The notes: generated by a model not told the origin, from the sequence alone. Numbered from the stretch's first letter, positions 38,301-51,454 are shown. The stretch is 64,000 nt of DNA from Clavelina lepadiformis (GCF_947623445.1 NC_135242.1:7192001-7256000); one strand, 5' to 3'. A program made the numbers and translations.

Positions 38301-40980
38301 GAAGAAAAATTCTCTGTAATTGGGTCGGCTAGCACGCCGCGAATAACGAGTCCACAAATTCCAAAGCGCTACAACAGACATCGAACAATACAACTTCTGT
38401 CCCACTGTGAACGCCCTTCTAAATGGGGTAACGTGGAAACGCAACTGGAGGTTGCTTGGTACAAGACGTACATTGTGTGTCATTTAGGTGAGGCGTCAAG
38501 GCCTGTAATATCTTGCTAATACCAATTTATTATTATCTTAAATCACTGGCGGGCCGTTTTCATTGTGTCTAGCTACCAAAAGGGACGCAAGGGTACTAAA
38601 AAGCGACGAAAAACATCATGAAATATACACGACCCACCACGCTGTGCAGTCCAGTTAATTATTGATGGAATGCTGTGAGCGCCCCAGTAGGACAGCAAAA
38701 ACATGGTGTTCGAACCCCGCATATGGAAGCTACTTTTTTAGAGGATGTTGTAATGATTATCAACGGATGCTGTTTCGATTAAGTTAAGGCGGTTGCGCAG
38801 TTGGGAAATGCAGATGTGTCATCGCCGACAGGCAAAGATGTGAAAACGCGATCACTAACTAAGTTAAAAGACTGATTTTCGAATGGTAGAGTACTTGTGT
38901 ACGACTTCTAAAACGGACATGGGACAGCTGGGGGCTATACAGACCTTAGGTAACCTTCAAAACACAACAATGTTGATGACCTTAGTTTGTGATAATGGTT
39001 TTAATTACCTACAGTGGTAATTAAGTCGTCAAGGTTAGACATATTTCTCTGTTCTAGAATCTTGTTATTTGAATACAACACCTACCTACCCTGATACTTC
39101 TTAAAACCCAATACATAACTCATACCGCCATGTCGTAATTGCAATTGATAGAAACTAAGATAAGGTTGACATCACCCTTTGCCAAAAAGAAAAACATGAA
39201 AATTATCCAAAAATGTAGCTGAACTTAACAAGAGAAACGTTGTTTGCATTTCTGTGGTAATTTTAACATCAAGATAATAGGTAAATGCACCTAAATGACC
39301 CGAGCTTGTATGCAAATGGAATCACACACCAAATAAGAGCCAAAATATTAGTACCGGTATTTGGTCAATATTTCTAATACTCTGACCCGGTCCAATATTG
39401 CCATCATGTATAATACCTCGTATTTTTAAGGTTGTTCAAGTTTAGTTGACAGCATGTTCAAAAGAAATTGATTTCTATTTACCCCTCAACATTTCACTGC
39501 ATAGTACCGGGATAAAATTATCATTTTTTTGAACTTCAACTTTGAACACAAAAATCTTCACTTACTTGCATGACAGTACTTTGGCTAATGCAAAGCTGTG
39601 ATGTATAAATAAAATCAAGAATTTTCGCAAAACCGGTGCTGTTCACAATCATTGGGATTTCCACAAGGCCATTGTACTTGTCTTTAGGAGATTTCCTAAA
39701 GAGATCCCTGAAAAACACACATGGCAAATGCTGAATATATTTCGCACAACGTAAGACACCGAAATGGGTACTGATAAGAAGATTCTTACCTGAAATAACC
39801 CATCGCTGAGGCGAGTACATTAACATGTGCTTTAAATAAGTGACCTTGCACACGTACTGTGATGTCACACAGCATGCCCTTTAGAGAAAAATTTGCATCA
39901 AAAACCTGCACAGTGGCACACTAAAACAACTTTGTGAGATATGGAAGTGTATATACATGATGTTTATAGCCTGTGGCCCTACATAATACATAACAACAGT
40001 TTACTTCTTTCAAAGCAAAAATATATAGTATCATATATAAATTAGTCACTATAATGCTACGTTTACGCAACAAGAACACAATGAGGAAAACACAACCTAT
40101 GAAATATTCCAGTTTCGCTTAAACATTAAAATTTTAATGGACTATATATTTACCTTTAATCTCTGTTCATTGAGCCCTGAAAGCAAAGAAGAAGGATGCT
40201 CCACTGATTCACATATATACATTCTTGTTGCTATATTTCTTTTGTTCAAATACATTCTTTTCCCAACAACAATTTATTTGGAATGTATCAAGACAGCATA
40301 TCTAGTATCACACTTAGCTTCATGGCAAAACAAAGTACAGGTGATTATATAATGTTTAAAACCATCAAATTATAGATTGACACTGTATGTATACTTATAC
40401 ATTGAATAACTATAGCTAAACAGCATATAAGCTACTTACAGACTTAAGGCTTCATTGTGCATGATTTTGAATTACGGTTTGTGGGTCTACTATACAAGTG
40501 CACAACCACAGAATGCCTTTGTATACTACACCCCAGCTACTCAAATTGATGATGTCATGTGTTTGTGCACTTGCACCCAAGGGTCTAGTGCAGAAGTGTA
40601 CGACCAACTGATGTTACAATTTGAGTAGCTTGGGTCTTGCATACAAAGGTATCCTGTGTTGTGCACTTCTAATTGGTACATTCTAATTTAGGCCTGATCA
40701 ATCAATTTTGAAATTTTATTTGCATGGAACAATTCTGTATCTTCAAACGTGATAGAACGTTATTTACGTTGTATTTACTACTACAGTTTGTTTGCTCATA
40801 GCCTTGTCGTCCAACCATACAGTAGGCCTAGGCTCTGTCTTAGAAAGTAAAAACCACTAATTTTTATCAAAAGCGTTGTTACTGTAAGATTTAGACTTCC
40901 GAAAAATTCTGCATTTCATGGCAACTGGTATGTAATTTTGGCTACAACAGAACTTTACCCAGCTGGCGGGCCCAGCTAGA
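23315..40980 (-). CDS. BTB/POZ and two-C2H2 zinc-finger transcription factor (ZBTB-like), 5' end incomplete
   Basis: Exons in order: 40959-40980, 40154-40176, 39790-39878, 39566-39707, 29904-30077, 29480-29617, 28865-28975, 26590-26675, 26271-26308, 25261-25465, 24933-25007, 24723-24852, 24487-24545, 24153-24323, 23893-24080, 23565-23722, 23315-23404. All splice phases match, giving about 632 codons. The BTB domain is residues ~1-112: [15 protein letters not shown], then [33 protein letters not shown] and [18 protein letters not shown] Ser/Glu-rich linker includes a SUMO-type LKQE. Two canonical C2H2 fingers (about residues 369-425: [17 protein letters not shown]...[15 protein letters not shown]...) are split by an intron. 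The tail is acidic and Ser-rich, ending IAAMDE. By family, a nuclear DNA-binding repressor that dimerises through BTB. The first two micro-exons (22 and 23 nt) are less sure. The open frame continues upstream to about 41190, and the initiator Met is not settled. Confidence 0.88.
30078..39565 (-). other. 9.5-kb intron inside the BTB domain
   Basis: The donor at 39565 (CAA|GTAAGT) joins the acceptor at 30078 so that the BTB sequence continues without a gap. The intron looks visibly richer in G+C and CpG than the rest of the window (not computed). It has many two-strand overlapping open frames (for example 36910-37257 with 36896-37303). I recognise no exon, RNA gene or transposon end in it. Intronic regulatory DNA is possible. 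Confidence 0.6.
40496..40668. repeat. Fold-back inverted repeat
   Basis: Two arms of about 60 bp, starting AAGTGCACAACCACAG on the left and ending in the near reverse complement on the right, separated by roughly 50 bp. The transcript or single strand could fold into a long hairpin. It lies between the two micro-exons at the 5' end of the BTB gene. Probably a small fold-back transposon relic; no clear target duplication seen. Confidence 0.75.
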
Positions 40981-42788
40981 CTGAGGGCACACGAAGAGCA
41001 GGAACTGATAAACCCATTTACAGCGACAAGCGTTAGCAAAAATAAAAGAAAAAAGTTTCAGGGAGTTTCCCTCTTTATGAATATCATCAGTAAATGCTTG
41101 CGAAATCATGTAGATTGTAGAAGGTGAAAATATATGCATATTAGTCAAGCACATTATGTTTTTGGAGTTTTGTTTGGAATACCTTAAAAACAAGCGTGCA
41201 TCACATAATTTTTTGCTTTGTGTTAAAACTCCATTTTCATGATTGATGTTGTTAGCATTTTAGAATGCTTAGCTGAGCTCTTGACTATCATTTTGCTTGA
41301 GTCTTTGCTCTTTCGTAAGGAATTTGTTTAAATACTTTAACTGTTAGATAACACTAAGTGAGAAAGTGAGTTACTGCAGGTTATTACGTATTTATTAATT
41401 GATAAGTTTTCATCACTTTTTCAAGTTGCTCCTATTCAAAATTTGCTAGCTCAGTGATATCAGAAATTTAGGGTGAAAAACTTTGTGTTGATATTATGGC
41501 TGATTAGCACCACCTTGTGAACAATTTTGAAATCTTTGCAAATAGTTTTGGCCGTAAGACGTTCAAAGAGTTCAAAAAGACAATAGAACTACCGAATTTA
41601 AACTTTCTGAAGTTCTTTACGCCTATTACACACTGAGCCTGCTTTCTATATCTCACAAGTAGACTTTGTTCATATACACTGCGATATAATACACTAAATT
41701 TAAAAGTCTTTTTGAGCAAAACGACATTAACTCTATAGGCTATATCCCAGTAAAAGTAACACAGCTGCATTTTATTGTTAAAACAAATTGTTTTGAAACA
41801 AGATAATATTGTAGCAGGTACACACCTTAACCTACAAGATGTTTATCCATATGAATAAAGCTTAACTCGTTTGATTAGAGTTATAGTTATAGTTTTTTCG
41901 AAATCTACAGCCTTCTTTACCACCAAATAACTATGAAGCTATGCTAACTTAAACGAGGTATAGAAACTTACACATTTCACTTTTTATCGGGCAACATAAG
42001 TGTAGACTGCGGTAATTAAGGACGGGGAACAAAAGTTTGAAAAAGGTGGTGACTTTGAGTAAAATGGTATTTTTGTATCGATTAACTTAATGCAAAAATT
42101 AAATCAACCTTAGGCTTAACATAAATCATACAAGTTATTTCAAACCTTTCTAATGTAGTGGAACACTAATGGAACACAGACACCAGATATTTCAAAAGTT
42201 GACTAAAGCAAAAATTGCAGCAAAAGTATATGGCTCTCTTAGAAAAGTTTAGCTGGCTGTTTTTGTGATAAAAAAGCACTGTTTTTATGAATATTAGTTA
42301 CACCAAACCTTAAAACGTCGCAAATAAAAAATAGAACTCTAAATTAAAATTATATATACACAAGCATTACAAACTAGTACTTTAAAAAATGATGTCACAG
42401 CGATTGACGAGATACATACACAGTTTCGTGCAATATCAAACGGGTAAATAAACAAGTGTGTTAATATTTTAAAACTTCAAAAAAGTGCATTATGAAGTCG
42501 CAAATTTCCCATATTTTTTGAAATATAATGAAACAACAAAAAGATAATTTTCTTTATATAAGAAGCAAATAATTTTCTGTACCAAATACAATGGCATCAC
42601 TCTTTTTATGTTATTTAGTGGAAAATAATATTGCCAATAATATTTGAAAAATGCAACTAATATAAGACTTCAAGAAAGAATGCTGAAACAGAAAATCTTT
42701 AAAAGCATCCATATATAAAAATTCCTATTGGTTGTCTGTCTAAGGCTCGGGTAAAGAAAAGGGCCAATAAAACCTCAAAAAGTTGCAT

Positions 42789-45700
42789 TTATGATTCAGC
42801 TGGTGCATCTGTAAACAAAGTGCATGAGCATTTAGAATACAGTACTAAGTTACACAGCTAACCATTTTAGAAAAAAATACCTTCCGCTGTAGGCGCACTC
42901 GAGTCAGTAGGGCCGGTCGTTTCTGTGTTGAAAATAGCAATTAAGAAATTTTTGTTCTACAATACTTATGAAAGCAAGGTTTATACAATTGTTTGTTTCT
43001 GTTCTGATTATTATATTTTTTTATAAAAGTAATTTTAAGTTAAGATAAAGTATGACTGACACAGAAAACAAATAGACAGGCTATGGATGAAGTTTTAATT
43101 CAACATACGTTCTCAGTAAATGGCCATAAGAAAGAAGTTAAGCAAAGTTCAGCATGTCAATAGTAAAACAAGCAGAGTTTTTCACTTACAATTAGGTATA
43201 AATGTTTTACGTTAAAGTAGGTTACCCGCTACTTGACGTAAAGTGGACAGAAGTAAATGGTTCTTACGCGTTACGTCCATTTCCTTATAAACTTATAAAG
43301 TTTTTACAAGCATGTTTGAAATAAACGTTGAGATCTTTTAAGCTCAAATTGCTATAACACAAGCGTTTCCCTTTGGCGACAAGAACAATAGCTTTGAAAC
43401 AACAATACAGCTCGGAATGTTTTAAAGAAATAAAGCAATGAAGCGCAACGGTGCTTTTGTTTACGATGACCACCAAATAACATCCGTCTGAGTTGTAGCC
43501 TACACCATGGTCCATGGACCAAACAGTCTTCCAATTTAGACGATAAGAATTAATCTATTGTATTAATAAATGCTTACGCTTGTCGTACATAACAAGTACA
43601 CGGCTACGCAAGCAAAATAATAATTTTTGTTAAATTGTCTTGCTATTATTGACTGTAGATAAACTGTACGTCTATATATCTATAATCGTCTAAATTGGAA
43701 GTCGTCTATAATCGTCTATACGCTATGATAATGGCTAATTAGAAGCAAGGTTTACCTGCTGCTGCTTCTCCTGCCGGAGCTGTCTCTTCTTCATCATTGG
43801 TTCTTTCTGGAGATAAAAATAGAAAGTTTTAGTAAACTGAGTAAATTACTTGCAATAGCAAATAAAAGCACATGTTTGCATATGTGAAAATATTTTGGCA
43901 TCTCCCCATTTGCTTACCTGGCATCTCTGCCGCTTCTTCTGCTTCTGCGGGTGCATCTTCAGTCTTTTCTGGTTCCGCTTCGGCAGCTAAATGCAAAGTG
44001 CTTATATTTCAGTAATATAGGGAAACAAAAAGATAAAGTTAACTTTGTATTCTTAAATGAAACAGAGCCATAAGATCTGATATGCATCTTTATTTAATAC
44101 TCCTATATTTACAACAGCGTCATAAAGTGATTGTAGCCGAAAGAAACCAGAAAAGTTGTTATGTGCAATAGTAAGCCAACGCAGCAAAGTTAGTTGAGGA
44201 AAAAGTCGAGTCACGCCTAATTCTTAGTAATACATATACAAAAATATTCAAAATTGCAACCAAAATAACACTTGATCTAAAGTAGTCACACAAATAGAGA
44301 AATGTACTACAGATTTTGTGTTAAACGAAACATAAAAAACTCACAGGTTTTCAATTTCACAGCTCAAAAAATACTGTAAAATCACTAAAGATAAAAAGTC
44401 AAAAGCAAAATGAACTCGAGTTCTATTCTAAAACCTATGAGCAAGAGCTTTTATAAGTTAGTAAAGTCATGTACAGTCAGGGTGTTTACAAGCAAAACAT
44501 ACACAGCAGTTAAATACAAAGCCGTTCGAGCATCGCATCAAAGCAAAAAACCATGCAATCTGAAGCATTTATTTTTCAAAGCCGTCTATGGATTATAGCT
44601 GCAAAGTAGCACACCAAAAAATTCCAACACAGTCTATGACTGGTCTCGTAAACCTGGGGCAGATTCAGGTTCCGCTGCTTTTTCCTGCTCAGCCACTGCT
44701 TCTTCTTTTACTTGTTCCGATGTTTCTGTTTCGGCGGAAACTACTGGTACTGGGTCAGCGGTTGGTTCTTTGGGTGGTTCAGGGGTTGGTTCTTTGGGTG
44801 GTTCGGGGGTTGGTTCTTTGGGTGGTTCAGGGGTTGGTTCTTTGGGTGGTTCAGGGGTTGGTTCTTTGGGTGGTTCAGGGGTTGGTTCTTTAGGTGGTTC
44901 AGGAGTTGGTTCCTTTACCGGTTCTGGTGTTGGTGCCTTTGCTGGTTCTGGCGGTGTTGGAGTTGGTTCTTTTGCTGCCAAGCGATTGTAATTAAGGATT
45001 ACATTAAGAGCCAAATTATTAGTATGCAAAGCACGTTATATTGCGTTGATAAGATACTTTGTTTGTCATACGTAAAGCAAGGTATAACTTCCAGTAGGAT
45101 TGAAGGTGATGCATGCAGAGAAATAAAGAGTTTAAATCAATCTAGAGTAAAAGTGTGAAGTGTGTGCAGTAAAATGCAAATGTGGCCTATGAATAAAATT
45201 AACTCTATATGAAAAGTATGATTTCAATAAATCAGACATTGCTATAAGCGCATCCTACCAGCTGTATATACACAAATGACATGCAATTCATTACAAAATT
45301 GTTGATGAGATTTGTTACAAATTTCATGTTTTATATATAACATCTACGCATGCAACAACGAGCGAGCTTAAAGTTACAACTAGCCAAAAGAAAAAATGTA
45401 TAAGAAAACATTTTTTGATATGGAAGAGTAAGCGGTTTCATCGAAAAAAGTAACTTATCAATCACGTGTACAGTTTCCTCAGAGTTGCCTACCTTGTTCT
45501 ACCACAAAACCACAAATTCGGCAAGTATAGATAACACAATTTCATGTCACAAACATAAATAGCAACATGCTTAAAATAACATCAATTTGACATCAGTGAA
45601 ATCAGCAATATCTGAAAAGTGAGATATATCTACCACTTGTGTTTTGGTTACTGTGAACTAAGATTAGCTTAATGTGTCTGGTGAAAAGTAAAGAAAGCGC

Positions 45701-48700
45701 TCACACTTAATTCTGTTGTTGGATACTGTATCCTAAAGTAAAGTACTCACACTAAAGTATTCACTAAAAATAAGGATAAAAACACTGAAAGACATTAAAA
45801 AAGAGGATAAATTCTCTACTCACGGGGCGGCGTTGGTGTTCTTGCTTTAATAGGTTCTGCAAATAGAGAACCAGTAATTACAAGTAGTTACGCACATTTT
45901 GATTAAGTTATCGTGTTAAGGTCGTTATTCAAAAACAACAGCCGTTTCATTAAAACTAAAAATGACTTTACCTTGCGTAGGTTCCGACTTGGGCGTGGCG
46001 GCGCGTTCTCCAGCTAAACGCAATAACATATGTTATAATTACAGCATTATCAATACATGCAAAACATTTAATTAACTTTTCCAATAAATCTTAAATGCAA
46101 CCTTGTAGAGCAGGGGTGACGAACCTATTCGATGACGCGGGCCACTTTGTCAGTTACGGCTGAGCAAGCGGGCCGCACAATTTTTTTAACATTTTGCATA
46201 ATAATTAGCATTCAAGCACAACCGCTTCATTTGGCATATTTTTAGCTGCTCCCGCGGCCGCAAAAAATACATCGATTGAGTGCGGCAATCTATTGAAGAC
46301 ATACTGCTGCGACTCAATTGTGCTATCAGCTTTTGATATCGCATTGCGCAAAGATTAGAAACAGGTGAAAGAAAGTTCAAGACTGCTGGTCTCACCGGAC
46401 GCTTCGTTCAAGACTGCTGGTCTCCCGGACGCAAAATTTAACCCTAAATTCCGGACATGTCCGGAATTTTCCGGACGGTATGGCAACCCTAAATTATTTC
46501 CTATAAGTCCTATATGCCTTGCATGTATGGGCGTTTGTCAAATCGTTTGGTGGGCCGCACAAAATTGTTTGGCGGGCCGCAGGTTCGTCACCTCTGTTGT
46601 AGAGTATAGTGCAACCTGCAACCCAGTAAATCAAAAGAAGGCACCGGCATGATATAGTCTTTTACTTTTTTACTGTAACTGCAATATGTTTTTGGACGGG
46701 TTGTGGACATCGCCACGGTAAGCTGGCGCCAATACCAAGCACCTTTTTAAAGAGAAAAGACTAGGTCATTAAAAACCTGGAAAGACAAAAAAGATTTAAA
46801 ATCTTTCTTATCTTTACGAAATAGAGGTTCAAGTTGAGCCACGTGCTCCGTGGTTACGGAAATAGTCAAATACGCAAGCCAATCAGGTTATAGTTTGCCA
46901 ACCATAAAATATGCAAACTTTTCACGATATGTTCAGCTCGTGTTAAAGGCAACTAGTTTGAAACAAATTTTAATAATCGAGCCGAGATGATCAATAATTG
47001 ATGCATCAGCAAAGTTTTGTAAACAGCAAAGGGTCTAATGAACGGAACGTGATGAATTTCTGATGTGCTTTTTTCTTTCAAAAAGACAACATCATGAGTA
47101 CCTTGTGCACAGAAGGGAATTTGGCTGTAGCAGGACAAGGCTGTTGATGGTGCAGGCAATAAGCCAAAAGATGTCAAAACAAGATTATTCACGTCCCTTT
47201 AAATTCATAGTTTGATCGTCATAAAGCTGTTAACAGCCATATATCAGTAAATAAATTCTCGATATGAGGCGTCTTAAAAGGTGCAGAACAACGTGTTCAA
47301 ACAGACAAGTCTGTGCCTATTGCCCTTGAGTAGGGAATAAACGCTCTTAATAGATTTAAAAGACCAACTGCGTGTATGTCGTTACCATAGGAACGAATTT
47401 ATCGTCAAAGGTGTACCCAGAGGATTTTCAAAGCATATTTACACTGCACTTTGGTGGACTTAGATTACTATCCACTGGAGCAAGATGACATACAACGCAT
47501 GTCAATGACTTGTTAGACAAAGGAATGTCACATTAAAGACATGTTTGCAGTAAGAGTCGCGCCTAACTAAAACGGCGTATGACGGTATCTTTCCTTAGAG
47601 TTATCTCCCACACCCCATCTTAACGTATATGCGAAACAACGCTTAGTTGTAACGTGTAACTAAGGTGACGGTTGCGCATATCACATTCGATTTTCGGATG
47701 TTCTCTTAGAAAATCAATCAAAGTTTTGACAGGTGTTTTACGTTGCCAGTCGACAATCTACCTCATAATTTTGTGGTCTAAGCCTGGAGGTATTGGTTAT
47801 TTAAACGCTTCTAAACACTATATTGTCGTTGCGTGTATAACCAGATCGACCCGATTGATAGCTTGCTGTTAATTGCAATTGATTTACATTTAGAATATTA
47901 CAATATCGATTTAGAGAATGTACGTCATAATAAAGTATAAACACACGCAAATTAACCTCATCTAACTCTCTACAAGAGTAACTTTAAGTAACAGGCCATG
48001 ACCTAAAAGCGAACATTGTAAATACTGTAAAATAGTGGATTGACCGACCCTTATTCCTTTTGGCGCAGGCCAAGCTGCAAAGTATGCGAAACTCCTTCAC
48101 GGTTGTCGTGCGAATAATGCATTTCATTAATAATAGATTAGAGTTAATTTTAAAAGCCAATAGCATTATTAGCTCTCTTGCACGTATCACCACAAACTAT
48201 CGTTTCGGTAAGTTGAAATAAAAGCCGTAGCAACAAAGCCGCAACTAATGAGACAACTTTGCTCATTTTAAAAGACAAGGTGAAGGCCTCTTTGTGGAAA
48301 GCACACGAGCTCCAGCATCTGTTCCAGTAAATATTATGAAGCTCATCTTGTTTGCAACTTGCATATTTTCCTTTTGTTGCTCTACAGTTTTACTTAGAAA
48401 GACATGTGTAGAACTGTTTAGTTTTTTTGAAAACTTTGCGGCTAACTTAATTGTGGTAACTAATAGGGATGTGCCGTGAGGAAGATTATTCGGGTTCGTG
48501 CAAACCCGAATATTATGAAGGTCGACACGAACGAATCCCGAATCTATTCGTATTAGAACCAAACAATAAAATTTCATCCAAAAGTTGTCAAGTCTTGCTT
48601 GTAACATGATGTAATCGAAAAACAAATCGCTTTCCTTTGAAAAATAGTGTTTAAAAAACGATTGAAAAAGCAAAATCGTTAGGAAAACGACCTTCATTGT

Positions 48701-50054
48701 AAGTACTGCTGACTCTAGTTTAGCTTTGTCGGGAAACGAGATCATCATTTTTAACAAAAGTCAGTAAATTTATATAAGTAATATTGTATTCGGGTTCGCC
48801 ATTGTTGGTATTCGTGTTCGCCCGAATCTTCCATAAAGGCGATATTCGGCGAATCTATTCGGGTTTGGGTTCGTATCGGCCCATCCCTAGTAATATTAAC
48901 CGAAAACAACGCAGATCTCAGAAAATTCTTACTTAAAAGTTCAAATCTATGAAAAAATCTATGGTAGTTTTAAAAGTTCAGAAACTCTGTAAGAAACTTT
49001 TGCTATAATAACTGTGCCCAAACTTATGAGGCAAAAACAAGTTTCCAAAAGCTCCAATTGAAAGCTCAGTACAGTATATACAAAATGAGTGTTTAATAGT
49101 GTAGGCATATTACCAACCTTGCCGCTCACACTCACAGTTTGTTTTGTATTGTTGACGTAGCAATCGTGGTAATGAGCAAATTGAATTGTATGTTTGGATT
49201 GTTAAGTGTTTTCCACTACTTTATCGAGGCCACGAAAAGCTCATCTTTGCGACCAAGCAGGTGCATTTCAGTTTTTCTCAAGCATCTCATTCCCATATTA
49301 ATTCGTTTACTTTACTTGGCTTAGTACCTATCCGAACGACGGAAATATCTAACTTCCGTACTAAGAATTCTAAAAAAGTTTCTGGGTACTTTTTTATTTT
49401 AAAAGTACTTTTGGCCAAATTAACGAAACTCTTAAAATTACCCGAAAATATCGAAATCACCAAAAAAATTTTTGTCAAGACTGATAACTCCGTTGTTGGT
49501 ATATATTTAGGCGTTCCCACTCTACTGCGTATATTAAAGCTAAATTTTGTTACAAGAGGCAAGTGCAGTACTCTGACAAAACAGATCATTATTATTATGC
49601 CCTAATTCAGCAATAAGCGTATTATTGTTTCGAGATGTCTTTGCTTGTGCAGGTGCAAGGTTAATTGGTATCGCCATTTATACGTCATGAGTCTCACTTA
49701 CTTTCGGTAACATTGGCATCCATTTGCTTTGGCGCTTCTACAACAAGCTCTGTGAAAGTATATATTTATATAACATCCAGTAATATATATGTTTCTTATT
49801 TAAATATTTTTAGAGTACAGTATTGTATTTGGCTAGATCAAATTCTAAAGAGCCATAAGTTATTAAAATCATTATTCCAATAAAAACATTTCCGAGACGA
49901 CATAGTTACCTTTTTGTTTAATTTGTATTTCTGTTGGTTGTAAGTCATCGTTGCGCACGGTAGGCTTGACTGTGGCTGTCAGGTCAGAACCATTTGTAAC
50001 GCCTTTAGCTGGTGGGGCGGTGACGTTGACTGCTTTACTTCCAGAGCAACCCAT
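42789..50054 (-). CDS. Acylated (MGC) acidic Pro/Glu/Ala-rich protein with modular exons
   Basis: Nine exons: 49910-50054, 49702-49749, 45972-46013, 45824-45856, 44654-44974, 43918-43986, 43756-43806, 42881-42922, 42789-42808. Joined they give 256 aa. The start MGCSGSK fits N-myristoylation at Gly2 and palmitoylation at Cys3. The rest is low-complexity and acidic: a KEPTPEPP octapeptide repeat in the large exon, then E/A-rich blocks ending EDAPAES. Every internal exon begins and ends in phase 1 and is a multiple of three long. I recognise no domain. By composition and N-terminus it resembles membrane-tethered, disordered proteins such as BASP1/GAP-43, but homology cannot be claimed. The last 20-nt exon is chosen because its phase and composition fit. 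The first intron exceeds 100 bp, and the second is 3.7 kb and carries transposons. Confidence 0.8.
44764..44908. repeat. 24-bp tandem repeat encoding KEPTPEPP
   Basis: About six copies of a 24-nt unit (GGTTCTTTGGGTGGTTCAGG plus GGTT on the plus strand) inside exon 5 of the acidic protein gene. Nearly identical at the DNA level, so likely variable in copy number. The coding frame on the minus strand is in register with its flanking exon sequence. Confidence 0.92.
46111..46596. mobile_element. hAT-type non-autonomous element
   Basis: A 486-bp element flanked by the exact 8-bp direct repeat TTGTAGAG (46103-46110 and 46597-46604). The ends are inverted: CAGGGGTGACGAACC on the left, GGTTCGTCACCTCTG on the right, followed inward by GCGGGCCGC-type sequence on both sides. 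This is typical hAT-family end structure. The interior holds a duplicated CAAGACTGCTGGTCTC motif and CCGGACATGTCCGG. It sits in intron 2 of the acidic protein gene. Confidence 0.88.
48464..48889. mobile_element. Probable hAT-like MITE
   Basis: The left end starts TAGGGATGTGCCGTG; the right end is the near reverse complement (CGGCCCATCCCTA). Both ends continue with inverted ATTCGGGTTCG-type motifs. The minus strand has an open frame across much of it but no transposase likeness. No exact 8-bp duplication is visible, so the insertion is either old or its borders are a few bases off. It lies in intron 2 of the acidic protein gene. Confidence 0.7.
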
Positions 50055-51454
50055 TATTTATAGTTGTACAGCGTTCGTTCTCAACAAAAAGCTACAGATA
50101 CGCTTATAAGTTGTCTACACTCTGAAAAGTACTCAAATACTATAACAGAGAGTACCTTTATCAAGTTAAAATTAGCAGGTAAATGATTGTTTGGGCCTTG
50201 GACGCTATTTGTAGGCTACATTCCTGCATAAGCAAATAGCAAATGACAAACCACAAATGCATTCAACGCCTGGTTATTGTAAACAATTGTTGTTTGTCAC
50301 GCACTTTTACCTGCTTTTATTAATTTCACAAGAACCTGCAAACTTCTTATACAATGTCGAATAACTTTATCGTAGGAGCTTACCATATGAGATAATCAGC
50401 CAGCAGTCATGTTTAAAGAAGTAGGCCTACCTGGTTTCTTATCTTTGTTCACAATAAAGATCACGGTATTCAACATTTACTGAAGACCATTGTAGTCGCT
50501 ACCGCTGCTACTTCGCCAGACAATATATTCTTTCGTAATTCACAGCATCACAACAAAAGGTAATTTTATCCAACTGTGTCATAAGCACACAGCCTGTTAC
50601 CGGTTATAAACTCAGAAGAAGTTTGCTATTGTTAGAAATTTTTGTCTTGAGGTCGGGAATTTGAAGGACAGACAGTAAAATCATGAAAAAGCAAGAACGA
50701 TGTCTACTATTGGTCGACTTACCAATAAATTAAATTAACTCACAAGGCCTTTTCATTTTGCAAAAACCCATTCTGACTGCAAATCACCTTAGCTTTTCCT
50801 TGTGTTTGTCTTATTTTGACTCTTAGCAAGCAACTTATTGTGGTAATAAACTCAGAAACAGTTTGCTATTGTTTGAACATTTTGTCACGAATTTTGTCAA
50901 AACAATCAGGAAGCAAAAAAATGCTTTCTTTTTATTAACGGGTCGCCGACTAGGAAACTATATAAACTGACAAAGCCCTTTCATTTTGCAGACACCAACT
51001 CTGATTGCAAATTATACCGGCTCATCATTGTTTTCGTCTATGATTTCGGTAAAGGCGCCTACACTCTGCTGTTTGATGACGTTGTAATGCAAGAAGCAAA
51101 TGACGATGCTTCTGTCTCTGTCTTCAAGATAATCATCTATGCTATGATGTCGACACTCGACACGCTCGCTATACTACGCGGTCGGTCTACACATGCTTCC
51201 ATATCCCAGCAAGGACAATAGAGATTCTTTCATTCGTTATAAAAACACATATACAGGAGAGCTTGACATAAACTCACCGTTGTTATCCTAAACAAACTTG
51301 GAGAACAATTAACAACCGCGGGCTCTTGCGATAGAGTTCATTTTGAGTCCAAGACAGTCTATTTTAAGACCTTTATGCTAGGTTTTCAAAGGCGGATATT
51401 TACTGCGACATCATGCGGACTATCATTTATCCGTAAACTGATCTTGACCAGGTG

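Noticed and set aside
38690..38730. GTGTTCGAACCCCGC resembling a tRNA B-box
   Set aside because: No A-box or foldable cloverleaf around it on either strand.
40783..40822. Possible first coding exon of the BTB gene ([13 protein letters not shown])
   Set aside because: Phase is compatible, but the start context is poor, and the exon at 40959-40980 (SSWARQL) suits the BTB N-terminus better.
41984..42006. Alternative terminal exon for the acidic protein gene (VYTYVAR)
   Set aside because: Phase fits, but composition does not. The exon at 42789-42808 (DAPAES) is nearer and matches the Glu/Ala/Pro character.
44588..45158. Plus-strand open frames rich in Trp/Phe/Gly or Gly/Ser/Val (148, 101 and 73 codons)
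   Set aside because: Antisense shadows of the KEPTPEPP repeat. The minus-strand frame is splice-bounded and phase-consistent with neighbouring exons; the plus-strand frames are not.
48263..48757. 164-codon minus-strand frame
   Set aside because: Mostly covers the hAT-like element at 48464-48889. No transposase motif and no splice context.
49186..49605. 139-codon plus-strand frame with an overlapping minus-strand frame
   Set aside because: Lies in an intron of the acidic protein gene and has no recognisable domain; likely chance.
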